From contig JALIZF010001278.1 in NCBI GenBank assembly GCA_029948255.1, forward strand, positions 1 to 64,000: a DNA stretch of 64,000 nucleotides, read 5' to 3'. The translations under genes and the position numbers were made by a program. A model generated the notes under the pieces. That model had not been told where the DNA came from and did not search any database. It worked only from the letters and a program-made list of their open reading frames with translations. Below, piece by piece: positions 23,672-35,524 of this stretch; position 1 is the first letter of the stretch, and every line of letters begins with the position of its first letter. The stretch comes from Telmatactis stephensoni (Eukaryota > Cnidaria > Anthozoa > Actiniaria > Isophelliidae).

Positions 23672-24343
23672 ATGACAGCTCTTTGGCAATTCATATTGCT
23701 AACAGGAATTCGAACTGATAGCTCAAGAAGGTATCGAAAATTGAAGTTTACCTATCGCATGCACGAAACAGTGACAAATCTAATGTGCAAGCTGACAGAA
23801 AGCCTCGCATTCAGTCATGTACAAGCAAGGTTGAAGGAGGATCAAGCACTAGAAGCTACTGATTACTGGGTAATGGGTCAAAATGCCACGCTTACTGAAT
23901 GGTGCCAAGACCAATGGAGAAGGAAAGAGCCATGTATCCCTGTTAAAGAACAAATTGGCGCTTGTAGCACCTCACAATTTGCCGTCCCATATTATGATGA
24001 GCTGCCACTTTGTTTACGTTGCAGTGTCCCTGGTCCCAAATGCCGAAAAGAGCTGAACAAAGACATTCCTCAAGAAATATCCACAGCGTTTGCCATTTCT
24101 CAAATGAATACCAAAGAAACAGCTGAAGGTGCTGAAGCCATTTCTTCTGATCCGGAATTAGCTTACGATGAAGGCATTTCTTCTGATCAAGAAGCGGCAG
24201 ACAATGATAGCATCTATTCTGATCAAGCAGCAGCCAACAATTGCAATTCTGAAGACACGGGCGAAGATGATGATGGACTGCAAGAGACAGGAGTAAACGA
24301 TACGCTGAACTGGGGGTCACGTCTTCATGCAAGAATTTCTTGA
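23672..24343 (+). CDS. orphan 223-residue ORF with acidic repeats
   Basis: A single uninterrupted frame starts at ATG soon after an in-frame TAA (23660) and ends at TGA. The first 125 residues are mixed and contain several cysteines (e.g. CQDQWRRKEPCIPV, CLRCSVPGPKCRK). Residues about 150-195 carry an imperfect Ser/Asp/Glu repeat (ISSDPELAYDEG, ISSDQEAADND, IYSDQAAANN). No family recognised and no transposase motif. It may be an intronless gene or a remnant of an element ORF. The opposite strand also has a long frame, which lowers confidence. Confidence 0.4.
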   Translation: MTALWQFILLTGIRTDSSRRYRKLKFTYRMHETVTNLMCKLTESLAFSHVQARLKEDQALEATDYWVMGQNATLTEWCQDQWRRKEPCIPVKEQIGACSTSQFAVPYYDELPLCLRCSVPGPKCRKELNKDIPQEISTAFAISQMNTKETAEGAEAISSDPELAYDEGISSDQEAADNDSIYSDQAAANNCNSEDTGEDDDGLQETGVNDTLNWGSRLHARIS

Positions 24344-26109
24344 GCCTAGCTACCTTTAATATTTCCATCAAATACACCAAAAAAAAACTGCATGAAAAAA
24401 CATATGGTTTAAAGGCCTATTTAACATAATTTGTTTTGTTGTTGAAAGCAGCCATTTCTTAAGTGCGCCGCACACGTGCAAAAATTAATGAATGAGTTCG
24501 AAATCAAAATATTTGTTTTGCTGATCGTGCGTATTTGCTCCAGAAATACCCAAAATACCCCAGCTACGCCGCTGTTTAGGTTTACTTTTGCTATGCTTAA
24601 CAAAACAAGTTGTTTATGTTCAAGATATGGAAAAGAGACAGTGAATCATTTAATATGATTAAAATTTGTGTAAATTGTTGAAACTAATGATAGTCAATCT
24701 AGTATTAAAAACCGAGCAAATTTTTTAAAGTATTACTTTAAAGTATTTTATTACTAGCTATTTCTAATAGAAAGTGAAAAGCTGCGAGCAGAAAACAGTT
24801 GATGTATCCGCGTAAGCAAAACAGTTCCCCTAAAGGAAAGAACACTGCTTTCTCTGATATATTGAATTCCTGTGCGTTGTGTGACAAACACTGCCAGTTG
24901 ACCTTCCAATATTGAATTACAGAACATAATTCTTCAGTGCTGCCGGATACGTGTAGTTATAAATATTTGGCACTTTGAGTAAAGCAAATTTTCAAACAAT
25001 CACCAGCAAACAGCTAGTGTTAGCAAAGTATATTTACAAGGGACGGAAACCAATTTAATTGCTGCCGCAGCGGAGCGAGCCTGAGCGAGCGCAGCAAGGC
25101 AGCGATCCTATTTCAGTAGCTAGCTAAAATCGAGATTTGGATACGACCACAATGCTTAGCGAGTGTCGCAAAAAACAATAGATTTCTTTGTTCTTGCTAT
25201 CCCACAATGCAAAATTACTTCTTACCACCATGCTTTGCAAGCCTACACTATAAAACCTTATGCGTCTTCTCATCGTTGAGTGTCAACTGATTACTTCATG
25301 TAATGCTTTGAAAACACTGCCATTTGGTATTATATTCAATTCATTATATTACAATTTCTTATACTATCTTTCGAAGTAATAATTACGGTAAATAGTAGCT
25401 TAAATAGTTGATCTGGTGCCTTTAAATTGCCTTGCATCGCCTCGTGCTTTTCGCATCTTCACGACAGATCTAATGTTTATCAAGATTTAGTTTCAAATAG
25501 AGCGGGGCAAAGGGCATACAACGGCGTGAAAGACAAGATGACAGCAATCCGGCGTCATGTAATAGTTTGTAAAAGCTAATGGTAGTCGCATGTAAAATGA
25601 GGTATTTGAAAACAAAATACATTCCAGTTCTTTGGAAATATTTTTTGCATATTCTGTAGTAATCATGCATTTTATTTCGCGCTTCGATTTCTGAAGCGAA
25701 CAACCTTGAGCAATCGGTTTATTGTATAAGGAAAAACAATATTAGGCAGCACTCACTAAATGTCAATTAGGCTAGTTGTTTAGGTAGATACTGCAATGAA
25801 ATCGTCTCAGCGTCTGTATTGCATGCGGACTAGTGACAAAATATTCAAATTTTCATTCAAATGCCAAATTTTCGACTTTATCAAATTAAAAAGCCTTCAT
25901 CAGGGCAACTGATGAAGGCTTTTTGATGACAGGTAAACAACTGTTACTTTTTAGATCAAGCTTTACTGTACAAAACCATGAAAAAAATTTCCAGCACCTC
26001 ATAATTTTGAAAACTTGCCAGAATTTTTTATATGTAATCTGGATCAATATTACTTCAACCACTATTTTGTCAAGCAGTAATAGCTGACTACCGAGTTACA
26101 CTTCACTTC
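24344..26109. other. spacer
   Basis: No exon with credible boundaries. It contains a short perfect hairpin at 25889-25926 (AAAAAGCCTTCATCAG with its complement) and a GC-rich purine tract near 25060-25105. Confidence 0.4.
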
Positions 26110-26126
26110 CCTTACGAAAATTTGTT

Positions 26127-26371
26127 ATACAAAATGTATATATATTTCATACAAAAAGTATACATTAGAGAGAGTCTATTTGTATACATTTTGTATACAC
26201 AGAAACCTGTGAATGTGTACTTTTAGTATCCATCATTTGGGACATATTCATGTACAAAAAGTATACAATATAGGGCAGTGGTTGTATACAAAAAGTATAC
26301 AATATGCATCCTCTGGTTGTATACTTTTTGTACATGAATTTGTCCCAAATTGTATACAAAAAGTATACATA
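26127..26371. repeat. cluster of GTATACAAAAAGTATACA palindromes
   Basis: At least five full or near-full copies of TATACAAAAAGTATACA-like words, in both orientations, lie within 245 bp. A larger inverted pair is visible: GGGACATATTCATGTACAAA near 26239 and its partner ending in TTTGTACATGAATTTGTCCC near 26346. This could be the interior of a palindromic element or a protein-binding array. Confidence 0.6.
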
Positions 26372-27870
26372 TTTAAATATTATTAATTCTAATACACATC
26401 AAGAAAAGAAACACTTCAAACATATGAATACTGACAGAAATATCGTTTTATTAGCAGAAAACTGTTGTTCAATATTTATCAAATAATACAACTGCTAACT
26501 AACTAAGGTTAACCTATTGGAAATATATTTAAATTGTAAAACCTCTTTACTTTTGAATTGTAATAAAACATATTTTTATGCAACCAAGAAAGAAATTAGT
26601 TAATAGTCAATCTATGTAACTCAGTATTCCGTCCTGGACTTTAAACAGTTATGTGTAAATTTATAAATATAACAGGAACTGTAAATATCTAATGTAGATA
26701 GACAAAATGTCTTAAATATTCTAATGAGGACATAGTAAATACAAGAACAAATTTTTTTCAATCAATATAAATCTTTGACAATCAAAATTCATTTGTAATT
26801 AGATAAATATAAAATATAGGTAAATATAGATGTTTTTGAGGATATAGTAAATGCAATAAGATGCTTTCATTTATTAAAAATTCATTGACTATAAAGACAA
26901 AAATTAGTTTGTAATTATATAAATATAAAATATAGCTAGATAAAATGTATCAATACTATGCATGCATGTATATCAAAACAAATTGTTAGGATCACCTAAT
27001 TATAACAAAATAAAAGAGAAGTGATTGTGTATTTTTTATATATATGTAGATCATTTCATATTTTTGATTATAGCAAGATGATCTAAACAATTTGTTTTAA
27101 TCATGTCAAATATGTCCAATTATTTTACTCCATGTTCTTTGCCTCTCTACAGTTCAAAGCGGATAATTTGTTTCTCAAAGAAACTTTAATTGCTGAAGCT
27201 GTTGATGATGCATGAAGCTTGACAGTGAAATCTAAAGTTAAAAAGCATCAAATTAATAGCTATACAGTATAGGTTATCCAAAACCAAAAGGCATTATCAT
27301 GGGAATAACTCTTTTCTGTCTGTTTACTCTCCTTGAACTACTAGATGCAGAATAATGCATCTGAGACAATTGAGAAAATAATCAAGCATTGATTTAAGAG
27401 TGTACAACAAAGGGAACACAAAACTCTTTAAGTCATCACAAAGAACAAACTCCTGCATGACCAATTGAATACTTTTTGTATATATCTATTTCAAGAAGCA
27501 TTAATTGTCATTGTAAGGTGATAGCTAGGTCATCCAAGACTGTGAGAAACATAGGGTTTATTTAATTATTTATATTTACCAAAAAAAGTCACAGGGTGCT
27601 CACAGCATATATCATTTGTGCATGCATTGCTAGTAATTGCTAATTGTATCACATCTTGACAAAGGCACTCACTTTGAAATGTGTGGTGCCAGAATCTTTG
27701 AGCTAATTACATATTCTAATTTGTATTATATATTATAGTCAGCTGAATGCTTGATGTAGAGTAATAAAACAAACACCGTCAAATTTGGGTACTTTATACT
27801 TTTGTTAAGATGCGACACTTGTCTTACCTAGCAGTGAACAAACAATTTATTCTGTAAGCTCTCATTTTTA
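26372..27870. other. very AT-rich spacer
   Basis: A 119-bp-spaced partial duplication (TTTGTAATTA.ATAAATATAA near 26790 and 26909) is the only structure I see. No gene is supported. Confidence 0.4.
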
Positions 27871-27873
27871 AAA

Positions 27874-27944
<71 letters not shown>

Positions 27945-28373
27945 ATACGTACGTACGTACGTACGTACGTACGTACGTACGTACGTACGTACATACATAC
28001 ATACATACATACATAAATACATACATACATACATACATACATACATACATACATACATACATACATACATACATAAATACATACATAAATAAATACATAA
28101 ATAAATACATAAATAAATACATAAATAAATACATAAATAAATACATAAATAAATACATAAATAAATACATAAATAAATACATAAATAAATACATAAATAA
28201 ATACATAAATAAATACATAAATAAATACATATAAATACATATAAATACAAATAAATACATATAAATATAAATATATAAATATAAATATAAATATATAAAT
28301 ATAAATAAATAAATATAAATAAATAAATAAATATAAATAAATAAATAAATATAAATAAATAAATAAATAAATA

Positions 28374-28408
<35 letters not shown>

Positions 28409-28412
28409 ATAC
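27871..28412. repeat. composite tetranucleotide microsatellite
   Basis: Consecutive blocks of (AAAT)n, (ACGT)n, (ACAT)n, a higher-order (AAATAAATACAT)n and finally (AAAT/AAATAT)n. Long frames on the minus strand here are pure artefacts of the repeats. Confidence 0.98.
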
Positions 28413-28555
28413 CCTTAGTGCCTTGCAGTCTTGTTATACAACAGGTATTTAATCTGTCATGCAGGTGTTTGTACTTTGTTTACATGAGAGTATGTTAATT
28501 ATGACTGAAATAAACAAACAAACTATCACAGGTGAAACAACAATTAATTCTAATG

Positions 28556-28672
28556 ATGGGCCTGGTTGTTCAATGGTAGATTAGAGTTAATCCAGGCTTA
28601 ACTCTAAAGGTTTCTTAATATGTGATCCTGGGTTGCTTATCCATCTTTGAACAACTGGGCCCTGCTTAGTAA
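28556..28672. mobile_element. short palindromic element (GGGCC.GGTTGTTCAA ends)
   Basis: GGGCCTGGTTGTTCAA at the left is inverted as TTGAACAACTGGGCCC at the right, with further complementary sequence between (TTAATCCAGGCTTAAC, GATCCTGGGTTG). About 117 bp, non-coding, just downstream of the BEN gene. Confidence 0.55.
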
Positions 28673-28685
28673 GTTTTTGTGATCC

Positions 28686-30980
28686 TTAATTACCAATTAT
28701 GCTTTGTAGAACTTGTTTATCTACTGCCACTTTTCCATTTGCCGCAGACAAGTTTCCTCCTATAAGTTCTTCACTATTGTAAAAGGCATTCAATAAAAAG
28801 GCAGCACATGCAGAAGGGGTCTTTTTTCTTTGTGCATTTTCGATGATAGTGGGGTAAACATATACAGAAGATCCAGCTGTTAAAGGAACCATCTATAAGA
28901 AAAAAAGGTACTTCTTAATTTTCATGAAAGGTAAAGTTATTCTTAAAACATGTACACTCAACTCAAAATTATATCAGTATAAAGGGGAATATATATTGTA
29001 GAAGACAGTATTTGTAAGAGTGCAGACAAAAATGTTATTTAATCATGAAATGTTCAGTGCTATATGCAATTTAAGTATACTGATCAATATCACTAATTAA
29101 TATATTTAAGTATAAACAACTGTATCAAATGGTGTCCTAGTCTTCTAGCACTCCAAGCACTAATTGGGGGAAACTGTACTCTCAAACTCACTACCTCTAC
29201 ATTAAATATTTTTCATACATCACTCTACTCACATGTTGATTTTTGGTGAGGGAGGAAAACCCGGAGATCCTGGAGAAAAAACCCTCGTGGCATGGTAGAG
29301 AACAACATCAAACAAACTCAGTTTACTTATGACCCAGGTGCTTGAGCTGGGGCTTGATCCTGGACCACAGTGGTGAATGGCCAGCGCGATAACCGCTCAG
29401 CCAACTATGCCACCTATAACATATTTGGTGAATTTTTCATATAGTTTGTTGGCTGCACTCTATTGCAAATGTTTGTTATAATAAAAGTCAGTATGTACAT
29501 AATTGGATAATCATTGCTTACATTGAATCTATTTGCCAAGAGTGGATGGGTATTTGGTCCTGGTCTTGGAGGCTCTGAGGCTGCATTGATGAATAGAAAA
29601 AGTATCAAGGTTAACATTATCAATCACTTCGATACATTGATTTATTATACATTTTACTAACTACATTGAATCTGATGGGCCAAAAGCACATGGCTAATAC
29701 TCAGTAGCATGTGAACTTGACCAGTGATAGATGCAGTATCTGAAGCAATTAATCCTTAAGTCTGTCAGAGACTGTGAACAATTAATATAGAGAACACTTT
29801 AATGTCTGAAGTGCTTAGCATACCTTTATTTTCAATCAATTCTTGCAGTTGGTTTCTCAGCTGCACATTTTCATCTTGTAGCTTCTTTCAGGAATTGCAA
29901 GTTGCAGTTGATTGATTTGTCGAGGTTCCAACTGTATCACTTACTTGGGTGAAGATGGCCCTTGGCCTCTTCCCTCCTGTGGTAGGACGTGGCTGAGTAG
30001 GGGTTGTCTTTACTCTTGACCTACTAGTAGTTGGTACTGGTGATATCATAGTGGATGATCTAGTTTTATCTTGAGAGTTTGACATTTGTTGAGGTGGTTT
30101 ATCTCTATTATTATGTGTATAGGTAGCTGGGTGCAGGTTTGGTGGCCTTGTGTACATTTCAGGATTCACTGATGATATAGAAGGCGTATTGACAGGCACA
30201 GTTTCAGAGAATAATTCTGGTAAGGGTGGAAGAGGTGTGTAGTTGAATATTTCTTCATCATCATCATTCTCCTCAATAAGTGTGGAATTGCAGATGGGTT
30301 GATTATTAGGGGGCAAATTAAAGTCTAAATTAGTGGACTGATTGGCAGTTTCTACCATCTTGTTCAGTAGGCTATCCATTCTGGATGAGAGGACAGCCTT
30401 TTTCTTTTCTTTATTTTTCTTTTTTTTGGGAATTTCTTTTTCTTTGTTTTTGTTCTTCGATTTCTTTGTCTGTAGACTTGGCTCAAAATCATGGTCTACT
30501 GTTTTCTCAGTCCCTATCCTCTTTTTAGATGTCTGTTTCACTGTCTGTTTTTGCTTTTTTTTGTTTTCCCCTGGTTTCAAAACTTCAAGCTTCCTTAAAA
30601 GCTGTTCTTTTTCATCTGTTTGAATTTTAAATAATACATGTTAGACACATCTAAGTAATTAAAATGTGCCCTACAGGCCTGATGATTAACTTAAATGCAC
30701 GTTGTTTACCGAATTTGAGAGCTAGCTTACTAAGGAATTCTGTGACACTTATGAAGAGTGGATATTTCTAAGATCGAGTTTAGAACAGGTAAAATGCTAA
30801 TTTTGTGACTATAAATCACTTTCTGTATTGTAATGAAATACGAATTCATGTTGTAATTTTAAACTTACCACTTCTATCGATTATAGTGCAGCTGTAATAT
30901 TGCCCATCGTCGTACTGGGCCAACAAGCTGCCATTGTCGTCTTTTGACATCATTCCTTCAGAGACTCTTGAAGATTCCAT
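28686..30980 (-). CDS. BEN-domain gene 1 (four exons, one in-frame TGA)
   Basis: Minus-strand exons 30980-30869, 30615-29824, 29580-29522 and 28892-28686 have good GT/AG sites, and all phases agree. Exon 1 starts with ATG and reads a Tudor/chromo-like piece (SLLAQYDDGQYYSCTIIDRS). Exon 2 is Lys-rich, basic and Pro/Thr/Ser-rich, then has a Cys and a coiled coil. Exon 4 carries VPLTAGSSVYVYPTIIENA and CAAFLLNAFYNSEELIGGNL, the pattern of a BEN domain, a DNA- and protein-binding fold of chromatin factors. A single TGA (29888-29890) interrupts exon 2 exactly where the second Cys of a CxxC is expected from the paralogue, while the frame continues cleanly to the donor. Most likely a nonsense change in an otherwise intact gene. 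A transcriptional or chromatin role is inferred from the domain. Confidence 0.65.
29170..29415 (-). mobile_element. tRNA-derived SINE, copy 2
   Basis: It aligns with the SINE at 7740-7996 in the same strand sense: body words CTCACTACCTCTACATT and AAAAAACCCTCGTGGCATG are shared. The A box (TTGGCTGAGCGG on the minus strand) is kept and the B box is degraded. It lies in the last intron of BEN gene 1. Confidence 0.65.
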
Positions 30981-31627
30981 CTTCCAAAAACTGGACCAGT
31001 GTAAACTCTATATATACGGAAGGAAAAAAAGTAAATTACAGTCATAACATTTTTAAGCTTATATTTTGATTCAAGCTTCGAAATTATACATACTGATAGG
31101 GCAAGTTACGAAGCTCAACACTTCGCTTGGAACGTTGTTTTTGTTACTTAAATTGACTGGTTTTACATGCAATTGTTATTTCTACGTACCTTCGTCTTCA
31201 TAACGGGTAACAGTGCATTTTTCTCGCTGATTTGACATGACTTTTCAGAGAGCAGTATGATCAGAACAGAAAGAGAAGAGAAAGAGGCCGTTGAAATGCT
31301 CTATCTCACCGTATCTGGTCGTACCTGGCACTCCGAAAGCCGCGTAAAGACGGCCACAGGAAACCCAAACACCAAGATCTTACATTATATGCTTTTTGTC
31401 TGACTTGTGATACTTTAAACTGACTTAGTAGTGCTAAATATATCTTAATTAGCCGAATTGTATTCTTTTTCTTCAATTTTTATGTATACTACTTGTGTAA
31501 AATAGGAAGAATCCTATATCAATCTTGGGCTTCCTGTGGACAAAACCACTGTGCATAGTGTATAGCGTACTCACGTTTCACAACGAGATGTTTAAGCAAC
31601 TTATTTCTTTGAATTTTATTTTACACA

Positions 31628-32490
31628 ATGGATGATCAGGAAAACAACACACGTAAAGTACACAGAAAGAGAGGTTTCTACAATCGCTATCTGTCTCATC
31701 CCACCATGGAGATCCCTAGGCAATCGGAATTGAGAAACAAGGAGACGTATAATACGAAACGTTCTTTGCTTGAAGACAGCTACAGTAGTGCTGTTGGAGG
31801 AGAGTCACCAGAACATAAAGCTGTAGAAGCTGAAGAAATCGAAAGTTTTGATGAAACATTGCAACGAAAGCAGTGACCATGTTACTAGTGAAAATGACAT
31901 TAATTTGCAGTCCGTTCACCCTGGCGACATAAGGAGTGTAAACGAACTATGGAATGGAGACCCAGCCGATTCATTTGACGATCTGCTGAATAGCTGCAAA
32001 GATATGAATGATCCCACTACATATTTTGCTGATGACAATCCTGATGATGAGTTGTACAACCAACTGTATGATAGTGAAAATATTGTTGATGAAGATGCAC
32101 TTGAACATGAAACCAACGAGGAGTCATTGCATGTCTACCAAGGAGCAAAGATAACTCTTTCCGTCAGCATGCTATTGGTAATTAAATATTCAATGCGTCG
32201 CAGTATTACGGGTGCAGCGTTAGCAGATTTGTTGTTGTTGATCGAAGTGCATCTCCTTTCACCCAATTTGTTTGGAAAGTCTATGGCAACACTTCACAAC
32301 TTCTTTAAGAGACTCAAGAACCCAATTGAATACCATTATTATTGTTCATTTTGTTATGAATATATTGGGACAAAACAAGAACACAAGCATTGTCCAAACA
32401 GCCATTGTCTTAAAGACTTGAGTATCAAAGATTCCCTTGGCTATTTCATCATCATCCCTTTAATCAAGCAACTACAAGCTCTTTTGTCAA
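31628..32490 (+). pseudogene. Tnp2-like transposase, 5' part (frameshifted)
   Basis: An ATG-started frame with RKRGFYNRYLSHPTMEIP ends at 31876, and a second frame from about 31848 continues with an acidic stretch and then GALADLLLLIEVHLL, KSMATLHNFFKRLKNPIEYH, and a zinc-binding set YYCSFCYEYIG...HCPNSHC, ending at a donor GTAAGT at 32491. This order (acidic leader, hydrophobic block, CxxC/HCxxxxC) is that of large Tnp2-like transposase-domain proteins common in invertebrate genomes. One frameshift near 31862 breaks it. The matching catalytic part appears about 3 kb downstream at 35525. Confidence 0.55.
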
Positions 32491-33154
32491 GTAAGTACCT
32501 GAAAGTTATTAGGATTTAATGCAATAGGACTCAAGAATTCACAAACAAACAAACAAACAAACAAACAAAAACAAAAAAACAAACCAGCTATAGTACTGAA
32601 AATTAATAGGTAGGATAAACAATTTGAGCAAAACTATGAAATGAATGATATTTTTGACTATAGGATAATCATATACCACATTCTAAAACTCATTCATAAT
32701 TCATCCGGTAATCGTCCAATCCAGGATTTTAACCGGTCATGTGTGATAACTGACGATAAACTTTGTTTATTATCTAAAACAGTTTAATTCTTACTCCAAT
32801 TCAAGTTATAACGCAATTAGATGACTGGTTTTAGAAGTCATTTAAAAAATTTGCAGTTCATGATTTATCATGGATATATACAGTAAACACTCAGCCTGTG
32901 GCCTCATGTTTATATCTCACGATAAAACACGCCTACTCATTTTTTTTTCAAATCTTATGCCGTTTCTTGGCACACAATCGAATTTTTATTTAGCTGTTCT
33001 TACATCAATTTTAGTTAAAAAGTGTTGTCAAATTTATTACAAAGAGCTAAACTTGATAAAAGATGAAGATCAAACAATCCACAGCATAATTTTGCTGAAT
33101 TAGTAAAAGTTCAAGTGTTCTAGAAAAAGTGAGAGAATCTGACAAGTTCAACAG
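32491..33154. other. intron-like or insertion spacer
   Basis: Contains an (AAAC)n-like microsatellite at 32538-32583 and AT-rich sequence. No exon seen. Confidence 0.4.
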
Positions 33155-34579
33155 TCATTCGTCTTCTTCATCTGACTCAATTACATATCTTCTTCGCTTT
33201 GGAACTGCAACTTGAAGTGAAGGGTTTGAACTACCAACATTGAAGGTGCAATGATTGAAGACTGCTCCCGAGAAAAGCGGTGAATCAAGAGAAGGAATGC
33301 TTGAACTTCCAGTGCTTGTAGTACTTGTGTTTTGAGTGACATTACTCAAAGGAACTCGTGTGCTGCTCAACTTGCTTATGGCCAAAGACGTTTTTCTGCT
33401 GTTCTTCAGAGGCACTTGAGTAGCTGTCGATGGATTTTAAGTTTTTGTGCCCTGTCAGCTGGCTGATGTCAAGCGGATTGAAGTTGTCGTGGCGGAGTGC
33501 TGTTATCATTGTTCGTCGAGCGGAGTGGTTGGTGTACTTGCCTGGAATGTCAGCATTGGCCGTCATTTGCTTCATGAAAGATGCGAGAGAATGAACTCCA
33601 AGTGGCTGGCGCTTGTACCATATATGTGTCTTGGGATTCTGTACCGTTGCTAGGTATAATGGGGAATCTTGACTCATCATTTCTGCTGGTCGATGCTCCA
33701 AGTAGGCTTTGAAAAACTTCACTGGACACCTGTCGTTCCCGGTAGCGTACATTCGTGGATTGAAATATTGCTCGCTTTACCACCGGTTCTGGTCTTTGAT
33801 CCACGTTCAGTTTGCCAGATTATATACTCTCGTTTATCTCCACCTTGCTCTTTATGGATTTCTAGATCTCCCAGGAGAACTTTTCTGTGTTCGTCTTGCG
33901 CCCGCCACCCAAAATGCATCGTATTATTGAGCCAAACCGTGCGTATGAGAGCGTCAGGATTGTGGTCTCCGAGTTGTTTTTCAAGCCATAGCTTCTCCAT
34001 TTTGTCGCTGTTGAGGCCAAGAGCTTTATTAGGTCGATGACCTTTACCATCAAGATGAAGCTTCCTTCTCTTGCACTCCAGAACTTCACGTGATTTGGAA
34101 AACTGACGATCAGTCAGGATGCTGTATGGCTTACACTTTTGACGTAAATGACGATCAAAGCTCCTTTGAAATGAGGTTAAAGTTCCTGGCTCGAAATCAG
34201 TGCCATCCAACTTTTTTACTTCGATAAAAAACAGGCAAAGGAGACCATCAAGCTCACTAGGAGGTATATCTTCAATTTCTCTGGATTCTTGCCTGGATTC
34301 ACACCAACGATGCCAAACATTAAGGTCAGTTTTAGTTTTTCTCGCAGTATTTGGGTTTTTGTTGTCATCAACAAATTTGTCAACTAAATTTGTGATTGTT
34401 TCTGAGCTTTCCTGTTTATCCATCATCTTGCCGACTTCGTTGGCCAATTCTACGTCGTCTAAGAAGGCATCACAACAATTTTCTATCGACCAATTTGGGA
34501 AAAAATCTGAAACATTGTCCATGTTTACTTTCGGCAAAACATTTTTCGTAATTTTTGCCTGCAACTTTTTCACGCTCAA
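33155..34579 (-). pseudogene. tyrosine recombinase, DUF3504/Crypton-like (two frameshifts)
   Basis: An N-terminal frame (34579-33719, 286 codons) has a SAM-like core-binding region (residues about 60-170) and catalytic Arg226 in GWRAQDEH plus Lys262 in GSKTRTGG. The next frame (33752-33342) carries the remaining signature, HSARRT (His and Arg), TGHKNL (His) and SIDSYSS (Tyr nucleophile). A third frame (33415-33155) encodes a Ser/Thr-rich tail with SGAVFNHCTF and an acidic end. Thus all six tyrosine-recombinase residues are visible but lie in different frames, separated by shifts near 33745 and 33360. The family is typical of Crypton-derived or DUF3504 proteins that cut and rejoin DNA through a 3'-phosphotyrosine. 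The start is the first ATG of the open frame. No intron signals break it. Confidence 0.7.
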
Positions 34580-34760
34580 AAAAACCTGTCAAACCAGTAT
34601 AGAGGAGTAAAGATATCGCAGGATATTTTTACTCGCTCCAGTCCTACTCACGCGATATTTTTACTCGTCTATTATGAGTTGGATAATAATGCAAGTTATA
34701 TCAATTTCTTGTATCTGTTTATTCGCAGATGTTTAGAAATTGAGTCTATTTATTTTCCTT

Positions 34761-35274
34761 GACTGACTGACTGACTGACTGACTGACTGACTGACTGACT
34801 GACTGACTGACTGACTGACTGACTGACTGACTGACTGACTGACTGACTGACTGACTGACTGACTGACTGACTGACTGACTGACTGACTGACTGACTGACT
34901 GACTGACTGACTGACTGACTGACTGACTGACTGACTGACTGACTGACTGACTGACTGACTGACTGACTGACTGACTGACTGACTGACTGACTGACTGACT
35001 GACTGACTGACTGACTGACTGACTGACTGACTGACTGACTGACTGACTGACTGACTGACTGACTGACTGACTGACTGACTGACTGACTGACTGACTGACT
35101 GAACTGACTGACTGACTGACTGACTGACTGACTGACTGACTGACTGACTGACTGACTGACTGACTGACTGACTGACTGACTGACTGACTGACTGACTGAC
35201 TGACTGACTGACTGACTGACTGACTGACTGACTGACTGACTGACTGACTGACTGACTGACTGACTGACTGACTG
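34761..35274. repeat. (CTGA)n microsatellite, 514 bp
   Basis: About 128 tandem GACT units, interrupted only once by an extra A at about 35103. It ends abruptly in ATTTATTTATTTTTGC. Confidence 0.99.
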
Positions 35275-35524
35275 ATTTATTTATTTTTGCTTATGATTTT
35301 ATTTTCATTTCTTACAATACAGCAAAAACAGTCTGACTGTGAGTGTTACATTGACAAACAGTGCCAATGTTACATGTAGATAATTTTCTCATATATTCAT
35401 TGGACATTTTCATTGTTATATTCTATTGCTTATTAAAGTCATTTTTACAGTATTTTTTGGCTATGATTTTTTGTGTGTTCTTGTATCTAATGTTGATTTT
35501 AATTATTTTCTAAAAATCTCCTAG

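Noticed and set aside
25889..25926. Hairpin followed by T run resembling a bacterial rho-independent terminator
   Set aside because: Surroundings are eukaryotic, the T run is part of the stem on both sides, and no gene ends there.
27824..28260. Three overlapping 130-140-codon minus-strand frames of Tyr/Ile/Leu/Phe/Met repeats
   Set aside because: They are translations of the tetranucleotide microsatellite in all three frames and carry no coding information.
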